This document shows positions 1 to 6,080 of a stretch of DNA of 16,865 bases, piece after piece. The notes under the pieces are model-generated. The model was not told where the DNA came from. It ran no database searches and saw only the letters and a list, made by a program, of their open reading frames with translations. Position numbers and translations under genes: made by a program. Position 1 is the first letter of the stretch. Every line of letters begins with the position of its first letter. This DNA is from CAZQEC01 sp964591565 (GTDB lineage Bacteria; Patescibacteriota; UBA1384; CAJBMM01), in the NCBI GenBank assembly GCA_964591565.1, contig CAZQEC010000025.1, positions 1-16,865 of the forward strand. Direction: 5' to 3'.

Positions 1-56
1 ACTGAAATATCAACGTCAATTTGTTGTACCAAGTCATCAGGTAAACATTCGATCGC
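1..56 (-). pseudogene. Detached C-terminal remnant of ribosomal protein L25 (in frame, after a TAA)
   Basis: On the minus strand these bases continue the L25 frame without any shift. They translate as AIECLPDDLVQQIDVDIS before running off the window edge. This matches the TL5/CTC-type C-terminal domain of L25, where a V/I-E-C-L-P-x-D-L-P-type segment and a later 'I-x-V-D-(V/I)-S' are typical. The segment is separated from the upstream 128 codons only by the TAA at 57-59. The alignment with the family needs no inserted or deleted residue, so a single-codon nonsense change is the simplest explanation. The rest of the domain lies outside the window. Confidence 0.7.
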
Positions 57-443
57 TTAACTGACCAAGCTATACACCAATTTGCCGTCCAAATCAACCA
101 CCGCCGGTGAGTCGCCAATGAACTCCAACGGCACCTCAGTGCGAATTTTTTCTTTCATATTAATTTGATGAAAATCAACGTGCAAAATACGCATTGTGAC
201 TGGATCAATTTGGGGCTGGCGAATTAATACCTTAATTGGGGTAGAATCGTCAACTTTTAGATCAATAATTGTCGAGGTGCCAGCTGTGTCGAACAATTTA
301 AAAAATGTTTGATTTTCAATCGCGATAGAGCGTGTTTTAGTGCCATTACCATACACAACGGCCGGAATTTGACCGTTTTTGCGAATTTGATTAACTTTTC
401 TACCGACCACTGTGCGCAAGGCCGCGACAAGCGAATGTTCCAT
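57..443 (-). CDS. rplY: 50S ribosomal protein L25 (Ctc type), N-terminal part ending at a premature TAA
   Basis: L25 binds 5S rRNA in the large subunit, and the longer Ctc/TL5 form adds a second beta domain. The 128 codons cover the N-terminal 5S-binding barrel ('GQIPAVVYGNGTKT', 'VLIRQPQIDPVTMRILHVDFHQI') and the start of the second domain ('VPLEFIGDSPAVVDLDGKLVYSL'). The family normally runs on to about 180-220 residues. Here a TAA follows 'SLVS', yet homology resumes in the same frame in the 56 bases left of it. The ATG is preceded by AAAAGGA with a 6-7 base spacer, which supports the start. The gene lies 30 bases downstream of the small CxxC gene and probably shares its promoter. The interruption could be a real truncation, a translated stop, a strain variant or an assembly error. 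The L25 identity is secure; the functional state is not. Confidence 0.85.
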   Translation of the reverse strand: MEHSLVAALRTVVGRKVNQIRKNGQIPAVVYGNGTKTRSIAIENQTFFKLFDTAGTSTIIDLKVDDSTPIKVLIRQPQIDPVTMRILHVDFHQINMKEKIRTEVPLEFIGDSPAVVDLDGKLVYSLVS

Positions 444-473
444 TTAATATCCTTTTGATCCCTAACTAAAAGA

Positions 474-764
474 TCATTTTCCGTTAAATATCTTAGTAAA
501 GTCGCCATCAAACCGCTCTAGCTCATGATGAAAACCGATGCAGTCATCTACACTCAATTTTGCCTCAACGCGTTCGTTGGACTGACCAACAACTGTTATA
601 GTGGCGAAAGCGGCATGGTCGGCGCAGGCCAATTGAAACAGAAACATATTCTTAAAAGCGCCGCGTAAGTGAATATTTTCCGCCGTGTACGCTTTGCCAC
701 ACTTCATACATTTCAAATTACTTTGAATTTCAAGCAGTATTTGGCGTAGTTGAAAATTGTTCAA
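474..764 (-). CDS. Small CxxC...CxxH protein, unknown function (TTG start)
   Basis: This is a 96-residue protein I do not recognise. It has Cys19 and Cys22 in a 'CMKC' knuckle and Cys47 and His50 in 'CADH', a pattern that suggests one zinc site. An acidic C-terminal half follows ('VDDCIGFHHELERFDGDF'). The start is TTG at 762-764, chosen because AAGGAG sits five bases upstream and no ATG fits. A good promoter (TTGACC, 17 bases, TACAAT) lies just upstream. L25 follows after 30 bases, so the two probably form one transcript, hinting at a role linked to translation or ribosomes. Zinc binding is inferred from the motif only. Confidence 0.7.
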   Translation of the reverse strand: MNNFQLRQILLEIQSNLKCMKCGKAYTAENIHLRGAFKNMFLFQLACADHAAFATITVVGQSNERVEAKLSVDDCIGFHHELERFDGDFTKIFNGK

Positions 765-785
765 CCAATCTCCTTACTTACAACT

Positions 786-814
786 ATTGTACTAAAAAAA
801 GTTGTTAAGGTCAA
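786..814 (-). promoter_or_regulatory. Promoter for the CxxC protein-L25 operon
   Basis: Read on the minus strand: TTGACC (809-814), a 17-base spacer, then TACAAT (786-791). The -10 box ends 21 bases before the TTG start codon, leaving room for the AAGGAG ribosome site. Both boxes are close to sigma70 consensus. Confidence 0.65.
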
Positions 815-835
815 TATGGACATAATTTCTGAATC

Positions 836-858
836 AAGAACTATTCCTAATAGTTCTT
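836..858. other. Short perfect hairpin (10-bp stem, 3-base loop)
   Basis: Bases 836-845 pair fully with 849-858 around the loop CCT. It lies between uvrB and the promoter at 786-814 and could fold in transcripts of either strand. There is only a weak T run on either side, so it is at best an imperfect terminator for uvrB. Confidence 0.4.
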
Positions 859-881
859 TCCTGTAGCGTGTAGGGGTGGGG

Positions 882-934
882 TTTGTTAAGGGGAAGGGGG
901 CGACATCGCAACGAGCCCTCTACCCCTTAACAGA
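882..934. other. Long GC-rich hairpin downstream of uvrB
   Basis: Bases 885-893 (GTTAAGGGG) pair perfectly with 923-931. After one A-A mismatch, 895-901 pair with 915-921 with one G-T wobble. Three more pairs extend the base of the stem. The loop is 13 bases (902-914). No T tract follows on either strand, so it is not a standard Rho-independent terminator. It starts about 60 bases past the uvrB stop codon and may protect or end that mRNA by another route, or be a small structured RNA. Confidence 0.55.
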
Positions 935-994
935 TGAAATACGTGATAATATATGATTGCATATATCATTTAGATTAGATTATTCATTTTGATG

Positions 995-2950
995 CTAACC
1001 AATTATATTTAAATTGCGGATGTGGTCACGTAAGTTGGCGGCTTTTTCGAACTCCATATTTTTAGCGGCGGCGAGCATTTGCTTTGTATAAAGTTTAATA
1101 AGGCGCTGGCGTTCGTCTTGAGGCATACTGTCCACATCTAATGTTGGGGTTTCATCTGCCTTGCGTGTTGAAGGCGCAACCGTTTTAGAAATACTAGTCA
1201 CGGTTATATTATGAGCGCGGTTATACTCTAACTGAATTTGGCGACGCCGACTGGTCTCATGAATGGCGCGCTGAATTGACTTGGTCATCACATCGGCGTA
1301 CATAATGACTCTGCCCTCAATGTGCCGCGCCGCTCGCCCGCAGGTTTGGATTAAACTTACATCATTACGCAAAAAACCCTCGCGATCGGCATCTAAAATG
1401 GCTACTAAACTAACCTCGGGTAAATCGAGCCCCTCGCGCAGTAAATTAATCCCGATTACCACGTCAAACACGCCTTGACGCAGATCGCGTAGAATCTCCG
1501 ATCGCTCGAGTGTTTGTACATCTGAATGCAAGTACTGCACTTTAATGCCGAGTTCGAGCAAATATTCACTTAAATCTTCCGCCATGCGTTTAGTTAGCGT
1601 AGTAACTAAAACGCGCTGACCTTTGAGCACGGTCAGGCGAATTTCGTTGATTAAATCATCCACCTGATGCAAAGTTGACCGTACATCAATTGTTGGATCA
1701 ACCAACCCGGTTGGGCGAATAATTTGCTCCACCACTCCATTCGGGGTTGAAAGATCAATTTCATATTGACTTGGTGTGGCTGAAACATAAATAATTTGTC
1801 CAACTCGATCTGAAAACTCGGCGAATGTGAGCGGGCGATTGTCGCGCGCTGCCGCTAGTCTAAACCCGTAATGAACAAGTGTGTCTTTGCGCGCCTTGTC
1901 GCCGTTGTACATACCGCGAATTTGTGGCACCGTCATGTGCGACTCATCAATAAATAATAAATAATCTTTTGCAAAATAATCTAACAGCACCGAAGGCGGG
2001 GAGCCGGGAATACGGCGATCGAAGTACCTCGAATAGTTTTCGATGCCATTGCACATCCCAGTTTCGCGAATCATTTCAATGTCAAAATTGGTGCGTTCTT
2101 TTAGGCGTTGTGCTTCAATTAGGCGACCCGATTTTTCAAAATTCGCCACCTCTTTGGTCATATCTGCTTCAATCTGCTTTAGAATATCGGCCGAATTTTG
2201 GTCGGCGATGTAATGTCTGGCCGGAAAAATTTCAAACCGCTCCAATTTATTTGTCACCTTACCACTGCGCGGATCCAATGCCTCAATTGCTTCTATTATT
2301 TCGCCGAAAAAACGAATGCGATAACTTTGCTGATCGTAAGCTGGGTAAAGCTCGATCGCATCGCCCCTGACTCTAAATCGCCCACGGGCTAAATCTATAT
2401 CATTTCGCTCGTACAAAATGGCCGTTAAGCGTTTAATTAAACGCGCGCGACCATATTTTTCGCCCACTACAATTGGAATAGCCGAAGTACGATAAATATC
2501 GGGTGAGCCCAGCCCATAAATGCATGAGACTGAAGCCACTATTATCACATCTTTTCTGGTCATTAAGGCTTGAGTGGCGGCGTTACGCAAACGGTCAATT
2601 TCATCATTGATTGACGAATCTTTTTCAATATATGTATCGGACGTCGGAATATACGCTTCGGGTTGGTAGTAGTCATAATACGACACAAAATAATGCACTG
2701 CGTTGTCGGGAAAAAACTGGCGAAATTCGCTGGCCAATTGGGCGGCCAGAGTTTTGTTGTGGGCAATGACGAGCGTTGGCCGTTGCACCCGCTGTATCAC
2801 ATTTGCCATAGTGAAGGTTTTGCCCGAACCGGTCACGCCGAGCAGGGTTTGATGGCGCAAGCCCATATTTAATCCATTGGTCAGTGCCTCGATCGCTTTT
2901 GGCTGATCACCGGCTGGAGGAAAAGGTTGGTGGAGGGAAAATTTGGGCAT
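995..2950 (-). CDS. uvrB: Excinuclease ABC subunit B (UvrB)
   Basis: UvrB is the damage-verifying helicase-like subunit of UvrABC nucleotide excision repair. It is handed DNA by UvrA and recruits UvrC. The 651 residues are close to the usual length. Visible are Walker A 'GVTGSGKT' (about residues 38-45), the beta-hairpin region 'YYDYYQPEAYIP' followed by 'DTYIEKD' (about 92-112), the 'FIDESH' Walker B segment, motif V/VI 'GINLLREGLDLPEVSLV' and 'QTCGRAARH', and a C-terminal UVR motif ('LIKLYTKQMLAAAKNMEFEKAANLRDHI') that contacts UvrC. The usual 'GFRLPSALDNRPL' reads 'GFRLAAARDNRPL' here, a small deviation. The ATG has no clear Shine-Dalgarno sequence. uvrA and uvrC are not in the window. The element at 2982-3089 lies directly upstream. 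Confidence 0.98.
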   Translation of the reverse strand: MPKFSLHQPFPPAGDQPKAIEALTNGLNMGLRHQTLLGVTGSGKTFTMANVIQRVQRPTLVIAHNKTLAAQLASEFRQFFPDNAVHYFVSYYDYYQPEAYIPTSDTYIEKDSSINDEIDRLRNAATQALMTRKDVIIVASVSCIYGLGSPDIYRTSAIPIVVGEKYGRARLIKRLTAILYERNDIDLARGRFRVRGDAIELYPAYDQQSYRIRFFGEIIEAIEALDPRSGKVTNKLERFEIFPARHYIADQNSADILKQIEADMTKEVANFEKSGRLIEAQRLKERTNFDIEMIRETGMCNGIENYSRYFDRRIPGSPPSVLLDYFAKDYLLFIDESHMTVPQIRGMYNGDKARKDTLVHYGFRLAAARDNRPLTFAEFSDRVGQIIYVSATPSQYEIDLSTPNGVVEQIIRPTGLVDPTIDVRSTLHQVDDLINEIRLTVLKGQRVLVTTLTKRMAEDLSEYLLELGIKVQYLHSDVQTLERSEILRDLRQGVFDVVIGINLLREGLDLPEVSLVAILDADREGFLRNDVSLIQTCGRAARHIEGRVIMYADVMTKSIQRAIHETSRRRQIQLEYNRAHNITVTSISKTVAPSTRKADETPTLDVDSMPQDERQRLIKLYTKQMLAAAKNMEFEKAANLRDHIRNLNIIG

Positions 2951-2981
2951 TGAGCTGATTAGTGAATTATTTTATATTTTT

Positions 2982-3089
2982 GTCATTGCGATCCTGTACC
3001 GTCTGGTGCAGGAGAAGCAATCTTTGAGTCAGATGCATGTAGATTGCCACGTCGTGGTCCGGCTTAAGCTCACCACTCCTCGCAAAGAC
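2982..3089. repeat. GTCATT-ended imperfect palindromic repeat element
   Basis: The ends are inverted: GTCATTGCGA (2982-2991) against TCGCAAAGAC (3080-3089), with 9 of 10 matching. Inside are a hairpin (2993-3012, CCTGTACC/GGTGCAGG) and a perfect inner pair GCAATCT (3017-3023) / AGATTGC (3041-3047). The same architecture recurs at 5377-5476. No ORF is carried, so it resembles a non-autonomous dispersed element (REP/MITE-like). It sits between uvrB and the plus-strand gene at 3198. Confidence 0.7.
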
Positions 3090-3112
3090 AGAGGGATGTT
3101 TGCTCGATCATG

Positions 3113-3141
3113 TTGTCATTGCATTATATTCTAACTATGAT
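3113..3141 (+). promoter_or_regulatory. Promoter of the 58-residue basic protein gene
   Basis: TTGTCA (3113-3118), a 17-base spacer, then TATGAT (3136-3141). The predicted leader of about 50 bases contains a small hairpin (CACCGC 3157-3162 with GCGGTG 3169-3174) and the GGAGGG ribosome site. Confidence 0.5.
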
Positions 3142-3197
3142 AAATTACTACTAATTCACCGCAACCGGGCGGTGTGCACCGTTTGATGGAGGGCACG

Positions 3198-3374
3198 ATG
3201 GCTTCTTCTTCTCGTCGAAGGTGGATTGAGGGTGATGAACTGGCTACGGTACGTGCGGCGCGCAAGGAATTATATGATATTCCTCGGCGCGTGTATAACA
3301 CCAAAGGCTTTGCACTCAGGAACAATCCAAAGAAGAGAACCAGAATGTCGCGTGATCACCCACCGATTCACTAG
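3198..3374 (+). CDS. Small highly basic orphan protein (58 aa)
   Basis: I do not recognise this protein. It begins MASSSRRRWIEGDEL and is rich in Arg and Lys, with 'NNPKKRTRMSRDH' near the end, which suggests nucleic-acid or ribosome contact (inference only). It has no membrane segment or cysteine. An upstream in-frame ATG at 3174 exists, but the ATG at 3198 is preferred because GGAGGG (3188-3193) lies four bases before it. It forms a complete single-gene unit with its own promoter (3113-3141) and a perfect terminator hairpin 21 bases after the stop. It runs opposite to the flanking uvrB and trmD. Confidence 0.65.
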   Translation: MASSSRRRWIEGDELATVRAARKELYDIPRRVYNTKGFALRNNPKKRTRMSRDHPPIH

Positions 3375-3395
3375 GGTGATCGCTGTAGATTTACG

Positions 3396-3435
3396 GGCCA
3401 CCGCGCAACGGCGCGCGGTGGCCTTCAACTTTTAT
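3396..3435 (+). terminator. Rho-independent terminator of the 58-aa gene
   Basis: There is a perfect 11-bp stem, GGCCACCGCGC (3396-3406) with its complement at 3413-3423, and a 6-base loop. It is followed by TTCAACTTTTATT. Confidence 0.8.
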
Positions 3436-3444
3436 TCCAGCAAG

Positions 3445-3500
3445 CAGGGTCTCTCCCTCTCAAGGGTCTCACCCTGTACAAGGTGAGACCCTGTATTTTT
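3445..3500 (+). terminator. Second terminator-like hairpin with an alternative 5' arm
   Basis: AGGGTCTCACC (3463-3473) pairs perfectly with 3482-3492 around an 8-base loop, and TTTTT follows at 3496-3500. Another copy of CAGGGTCTC at 3445-3453 could pair instead with GAGACCCTG (3485-3493). The two folds exclude each other. It may be a backup terminator for the 58-aa unit or an insulator before the promoter at 3517. Confidence 0.6.
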
Positions 3501-3515
3501 CCGCATTCGACAACC

Positions 3516-3534
3516 ATTGACAAGCGTTGTCAAT
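3516..3534. promoter_or_regulatory. Palindromic operator candidate over a -35 box
   Basis: ATTGACAA, GCG, TTGTCAAT: a perfect 8-bp inverted repeat with a 3-base centre. Its left half contains the TTGACA -35 box of the next promoter. A dimeric repressor bound here would block that promoter. The half-site TTGACAA also occurs in the palindrome at 6596-6612. Confidence 0.5.
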
Positions 3535-3548
3535 GAGAGTAGTATAAT
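3517..3548 (+). promoter_or_regulatory. Promoter of the 66-aa gene
   Basis: TTGACA (3517-3522) is followed by TAGTAT (3540-3545) at 17 bases, overlapping TATAAT (3543-3548) at 20 bases. The leader is about 95 bases and carries a hairpin (TGGGAACG 3601-3608 with CGTTCTCA 3613-3620, loop CTCG). Confidence 0.65.
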
Positions 3549-3645
3549 TATAACTCACTCCCAATCCCAGGATGGTGCGAGGGGTGCGTACATATCACGT
3601 TGGGAACGCTCGCGTTCTCAGCACTATTTGTAGGAGGATTTTGTG

Positions 3646-3846
3646 ATGGCGTACCCAAGGAATGTTGCCGATGCGAACAAAATGTTCGCTAACGGCGAGA
3701 TCACCAAAAGCGAACGGGACGCGTTTTTCGTCGCGGACAAGGCGATGAAAACGCAAGGTACGATCGGTCTCGGAGCCCGATTAAAGACTGCCGGAATCGG
3801 TGCCAACGGGCGTACCCGGACTGGGAGTCGCCCTGATCCTCGCTGA
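3646..3846 (+). CDS. Small basic orphan protein (66 aa)
   Basis: I do not recognise this protein. The N-terminal half looks helical ('ADANKMFANGEITKSERDAFFVADKAMK') and the C-terminal half is Gly/Arg-rich ('LGARLKTAGIGANGRTRTGSRP'), like a flexible RNA- or DNA-contacting tail. The start is the ATG at 3646, with AGGAGG (3632-3637) eight bases upstream; the GTG one codon earlier is less likely. It has its own promoter with an overlapping palindrome, a structured leader and a perfect terminator hairpin just after the stop codon. The 237-aa gene follows in the same direction 70 bases later, so partial read-through could couple the two. Confidence 0.65.
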   Translation: MAYPRNVADANKMFANGEITKSERDAFFVADKAMKTQGTIGLGARLKTAGIGANGRTRTGSRPDPR

Positions 3847-3860
3847 TCACGGCCGCACAA

Positions 3861-3899
3861 GTGGGCTCTCGGATGTCTCGAGAGCCCACGACTTTGCTT
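3861..3899 (+). terminator. Perfect hairpin between the 66-aa and 237-aa genes
   Basis: GTGGGCTCTCG (3861-3871) pairs perfectly with 3879-3889 around a 7-base loop. The tail GACTTTGCTT is a weak T tract, so termination may be partial. Confidence 0.65.
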
Positions 3900-3916
3900 A
3901 TTGAAGGAGGATTCTA

Positions 3917-4630
3917 ATGAAGCAATGGTCTACGCCAATTGTTCAGACCGACGCCGCTGTTCGTCGCTTTGATCCTAAAGCTATCGGCACCGGATTGTTT
4001 GCTAGCTATCGCGATGCATGCATTCAACTGGCGGGTCAACAAGCAGGACAGTTTGACGTGACTACGATGACAATGCGATATCCAGCCGATTTCGAGGCAT
4101 CAAGTATGCTAATACACAATGCTGGTATAACGGCATTATCTTCACTAGCAGATTTGTGGCTTTCTGATTCGAACTGTGATGATCTGCGGGTAGGGCTTGA
4201 CTACGGTGAAATATTATCAGCATTTCACCTCATAACCCAGCCGCAAAACTGGTCATACACCAAACGACATGCACACTTGGTGGCGCATCTCGGAACATGG
4301 ATCGGCGCCTACGAAGCTGCGATGGCGGGGCGACAGGTGTCAAAAGAGACTATGGATCATGTCTCGCCCGCACCGGAAAATCCATTTACCAAAAACGAAT
4401 GGCGGTTTTTCTGGGGAGTAAATGTGGGGCCGAACATCGGTTCATTTGCGATCAAAATGACGCTAATCGCCAATATATCAGCCGCGATATTGCACGGCGA
4501 TGAGCGGGCGCGGGTGATTACACTCGATCAGTGGTGTATGTTGATGCAAGAACCTCGCACGATTATCGACCCGTATGCGTTACCGTGGTGTTGGTTTTTA
4601 GACTTACCGCGGAAGGAAATAAATGGGTAG
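3917..4630 (+). CDS. Hypothetical protein, 237 aa, family not recognised
   Basis: The start is well fixed: AAGGAGG (3904-3910) lies six bases before the ATG. The protein is mixed alpha/beta in appearance and rich in aromatic and aliphatic residues. Trp and His cluster around 'QPQNWSYTKRHAHLVAHLGTWIGAYEAAMAG', 'NEWRFFWGVNVGPNIGSFAIKM' and 'LPWCWFLDLPRKE'. I see no signal peptide, clear transmembrane helix, nucleotide-binding loop or metal motif. It may share transcription with the 66-aa gene through the hairpin at 3861-3889. It ends 18 bases from the convergent trmD stop. It sits in a plus-strand island of unrecognised genes and may be accessory or acquired DNA (inference). Confidence 0.75.
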   Translation: MKQWSTPIVQTDAAVRRFDPKAIGTGLFASYRDACIQLAGQQAGQFDVTTMTMRYPADFEASSMLIHNAGITALSSLADLWLSDSNCDDLRVGLDYGEILSAFHLITQPQNWSYTKRHAHLVAHLGTWIGAYEAAMAGRQVSKETMDHVSPAPENPFTKNEWRFFWGVNVGPNIGSFAIKMTLIANISAAILHGDERARVITLDQWCMLMQEPRTIIDPYALPWCWFLDLPRKEING

Positions 4631-4648
4631 CATTGACACTAAACTTTG

Positions 4649-5320
4649 CTATCCATTACTTATTTTTAGTTGGCTCTCCCGCCATTTGGCGATCTCGGCG
4701 TGGTTGCCGGAGAGTAACACCTCTGGCACTTTCCAGCCCTTATAATCTAGAGGTCTTGTATAATGCGGATACTCCAAAGCGAAATGCCCGTCTTTTTTTA
4801 AGCTAAATGAATCTTCGTTTGGCGCGCTTTCGGGCAAAACTCCGGGAATAAATCGCGCCACCGCGTCCATCACTACTAATGCGGGCAACTCCCCGCCAGT
4901 TAACACAAAGTCGCCGATTGATATTTGTTCATCAACTAAATGCTCGCGAATGCGCTCATCAAACCCTTCATAATGCCCGCAGATCAAAATAATCCATTCG
5001 TGCTTTGCCAACGACTCCACTTTTGGTGCTGTCAGACGTTCACCCTGAGGGGTGAGCAGAATGCGATGCGCCGTGCTATGATCTGCACTTTGTTTGATAA
5101 TATCAGCCAGCGCTTTATCTACCACATCCACCTTTAGCACCATACCAGTACCACCGCCGTACGGGGTATCATCGACAGTTTTGTGATTATCGGTCGCATA
5201 TTGACGCAGATTATGCACGTTCACCGTCAAATAACTATCCGCAATGGCACGCTTAATAATGCTCTCGTTAATAAACGGAGCAAACAGGTCAGGAAATAGG
5301 GTTATAATATCAATTTTCAT
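4649..5320 (-). CDS. trmD: tRNA (guanine37-N1)-methyltransferase TrmD
   Basis: TrmD transfers a methyl group from S-adenosylmethionine to N1 of G37 next to the anticodon, which prevents +1 frameshifting. The protein shows the SPOUT trefoil-knot signatures 'ILICGHYEGFDERI' and 'ISIGDFVLTGGELPALVVMDAVAR', the N-terminal 'MKIDIITLFPDLF' and 'DTPYGGGTGMVLK'. The ATG at 5318-5320 gives 223 residues and the standard family N-terminus. Two in-frame ATGs further upstream (5330-5335) would add 'MMKVF', and no strong Shine-Dalgarno decides. The order rpsP, khpA, trmD is conserved in bacteria, but here a palindromic repeat (5377-5476) lies between khpA and trmD. Confidence 0.97.
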   Translation of the reverse strand: MKIDIITLFPDLFAPFINESIIKRAIADSYLTVNVHNLRQYATDNHKTVDDTPYGGGTGMVLKVDVVDKALADIIKQSADHSTAHRILLTPQGERLTAPKVESLAKHEWIILICGHYEGFDERIREHLVDEQISIGDFVLTGGELPALVVMDAVARFIPGVLPESAPNEDSFSLKKDGHFALEYPHYTRPLDYKGWKVPEVLLSGNHAEIAKWRESQLKISNG

Positions 5321-5376
5321 GAAAACTTTCATCATTATTAGTCAATATAACACAACCGTGAATCTAAGAATTCGGT

Positions 5377-5476
5377 GTCATTTCGACTCCCCGACGTTCC
5401 AGTCGGGGTCGGAGAAATCTTTAAAGATCTCTCGGCTACGCCTGCGGTGAGCGCAGTCGAACCCGCTCGAGATGAC
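5377..5476. repeat. Second GTCATT-ended imperfect palindromic repeat element
   Basis: The inverted ends are GTCATTTCGA (5377-5386) and TCGAGATGAC (5467-5476), with 9 of 10 matching. Inside are a hairpin CCCCGAC (5389-5395) with GTCGGGG (5402-5408) and a near-perfect palindrome around ATCTTTAAAGAT. The layout is the same as the element at 2982-3089: a terminal GTCATT, a left-arm hairpin and an inner AATCT/AGAT pair. It occupies the khpA-trmD gap and would be transcribed in that operon. Confidence 0.75.
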
Positions 5477-5516
5477 AAGATAATTTTAGTTTTTAGATTG
5501 ACGGAACACAAAAATA

Positions 5517-5966
5517 TTAAGCCAACACATCGGTGGGAATGTCATCTAAATTGTGTTGTTTAGATTTAGGTGTGGTTTTTTCTGGCTCATCAATTTTAGA
5601 ATCATCAATCACTTCCTCAACATCATCATTTTCTTGAACTTTTTCCGGCTGACTTGGCTCATCATCAATTTTTGGCACATCTTCGCTGTTTACATCTTCC
5701 TCTTGCGGTGTACGCACCTCGCCACCGTCGGGTTCATAAATTTTTAAGTTAATGCGCTCGTCGGTTTTAGCTCCAAAAACGTGCAGAAGTTTACGAATGG
5801 AGTTAACGGTACGGCCACCCTTACCAATAATTTTGCCCATATCTTCAGGGTTTAGTGTCAGAGATATTAAAACCCCGCGATCATCAATTGTTTTGTCGGT
5901 TTTAACGTCTTTTGGATTATCCACAATCTCCTTCACGATCATCTCCACATACTCTTGATCGGTCAT
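5517..5966 (-). CDS. khpA: KH-domain RNA-binding protein KhpA with acidic C-terminal tail
   Basis: This is a small single-KH protein encoded between rpsP and trmD, as in many bacteria. In Firmicutes it pairs with KhpB and affects RNA and cell-size control. Residues 1 to about 78 form the domain, with the RNA-binding loop 'GKIIGKGGRTVNSIRKLL'. Typical KhpA is 75-85 residues; here about 70 extra residues follow. They are rich in Asp, Glu, Pro, Ser and Lys ('NDDVEEVIDDSKIDEPEK') and are probably disordered. The ATG has AAAGGG about 9 bases upstream. A terminator and a candidate promoter precede it, so it may be transcribed separately from rpsP. Confidence 0.92.
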   Translation of the reverse strand: MTDQEYVEMIVKEIVDNPKDVKTDKTIDDRGVLISLTLNPEDMGKIIGKGGRTVNSIRKLLHVFGAKTDERINLKIYEPDGGEVRTPQEEDVNSEDVPKIDDEPSQPEKVQENDDVEEVIDDSKIDEPEKTTPKSKQHNLDDIPTDVLA

Positions 5967-5990
5967 ATTTCACGCCCTTTCTTTATTTAC

Positions 5991-6019
5991 ATTAAACTAA
6001 TCAACTAAATTTTAACCAA
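5991..6019 (-). promoter_or_regulatory. Candidate khpA promoter
   Basis: Minus strand: TTGGTT (6014-6019), 17 bases, TTTAAT (5991-5996), followed by the khpA start 25 bases later. The -35 overlaps the T tract of the preceding terminator. The match to consensus is moderate. Confidence 0.35.
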
Positions 6020-6060
6020 AAAGCCCGTTCGGCCGGCTTATAATCCGTGTTCGAACAGGC
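6016..6060 (-). terminator. Rho-independent terminator between rpsP and khpA
   Basis: Minus strand: GCCTGTTCG (6052-6060) pairs with CGAACGGGC (6023-6031) with one wobble around a 20-base loop, and TTTTT follows directly (6018-6022). Confidence 0.65.
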
Positions 6061-6080
6061 CCGCACAAGCAAAAATGCGA

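Noticed and set aside
900..930. Resemblance of the hairpin loop 'CGCAACGAGCCC' to the 16S rRNA 'GCAACGAGCG' region
   Set aside because: Only about 10 bases match, with no flanking rRNA sequence. It is treated as coincidence.
2982..3093. CRISPR or tRNA in the repeat-bearing gap
   Set aside because: No regularly spaced direct repeats and no cloverleaf were seen. No tRNA, rRNA or CRISPR was found anywhere in the window by eye.
2951..3134. Plus-strand frame through the palindromic element after uvrB
   Set aside because: It has no ribosome site and consists mostly of the repeat element, so it is not a gene.
3174..3197. Upstream ATG for the 58-aa gene
   Set aside because: The GGAGGG site falls after this ATG and fits the ATG at 3198. 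The upstream codon also lies in the leader hairpin.
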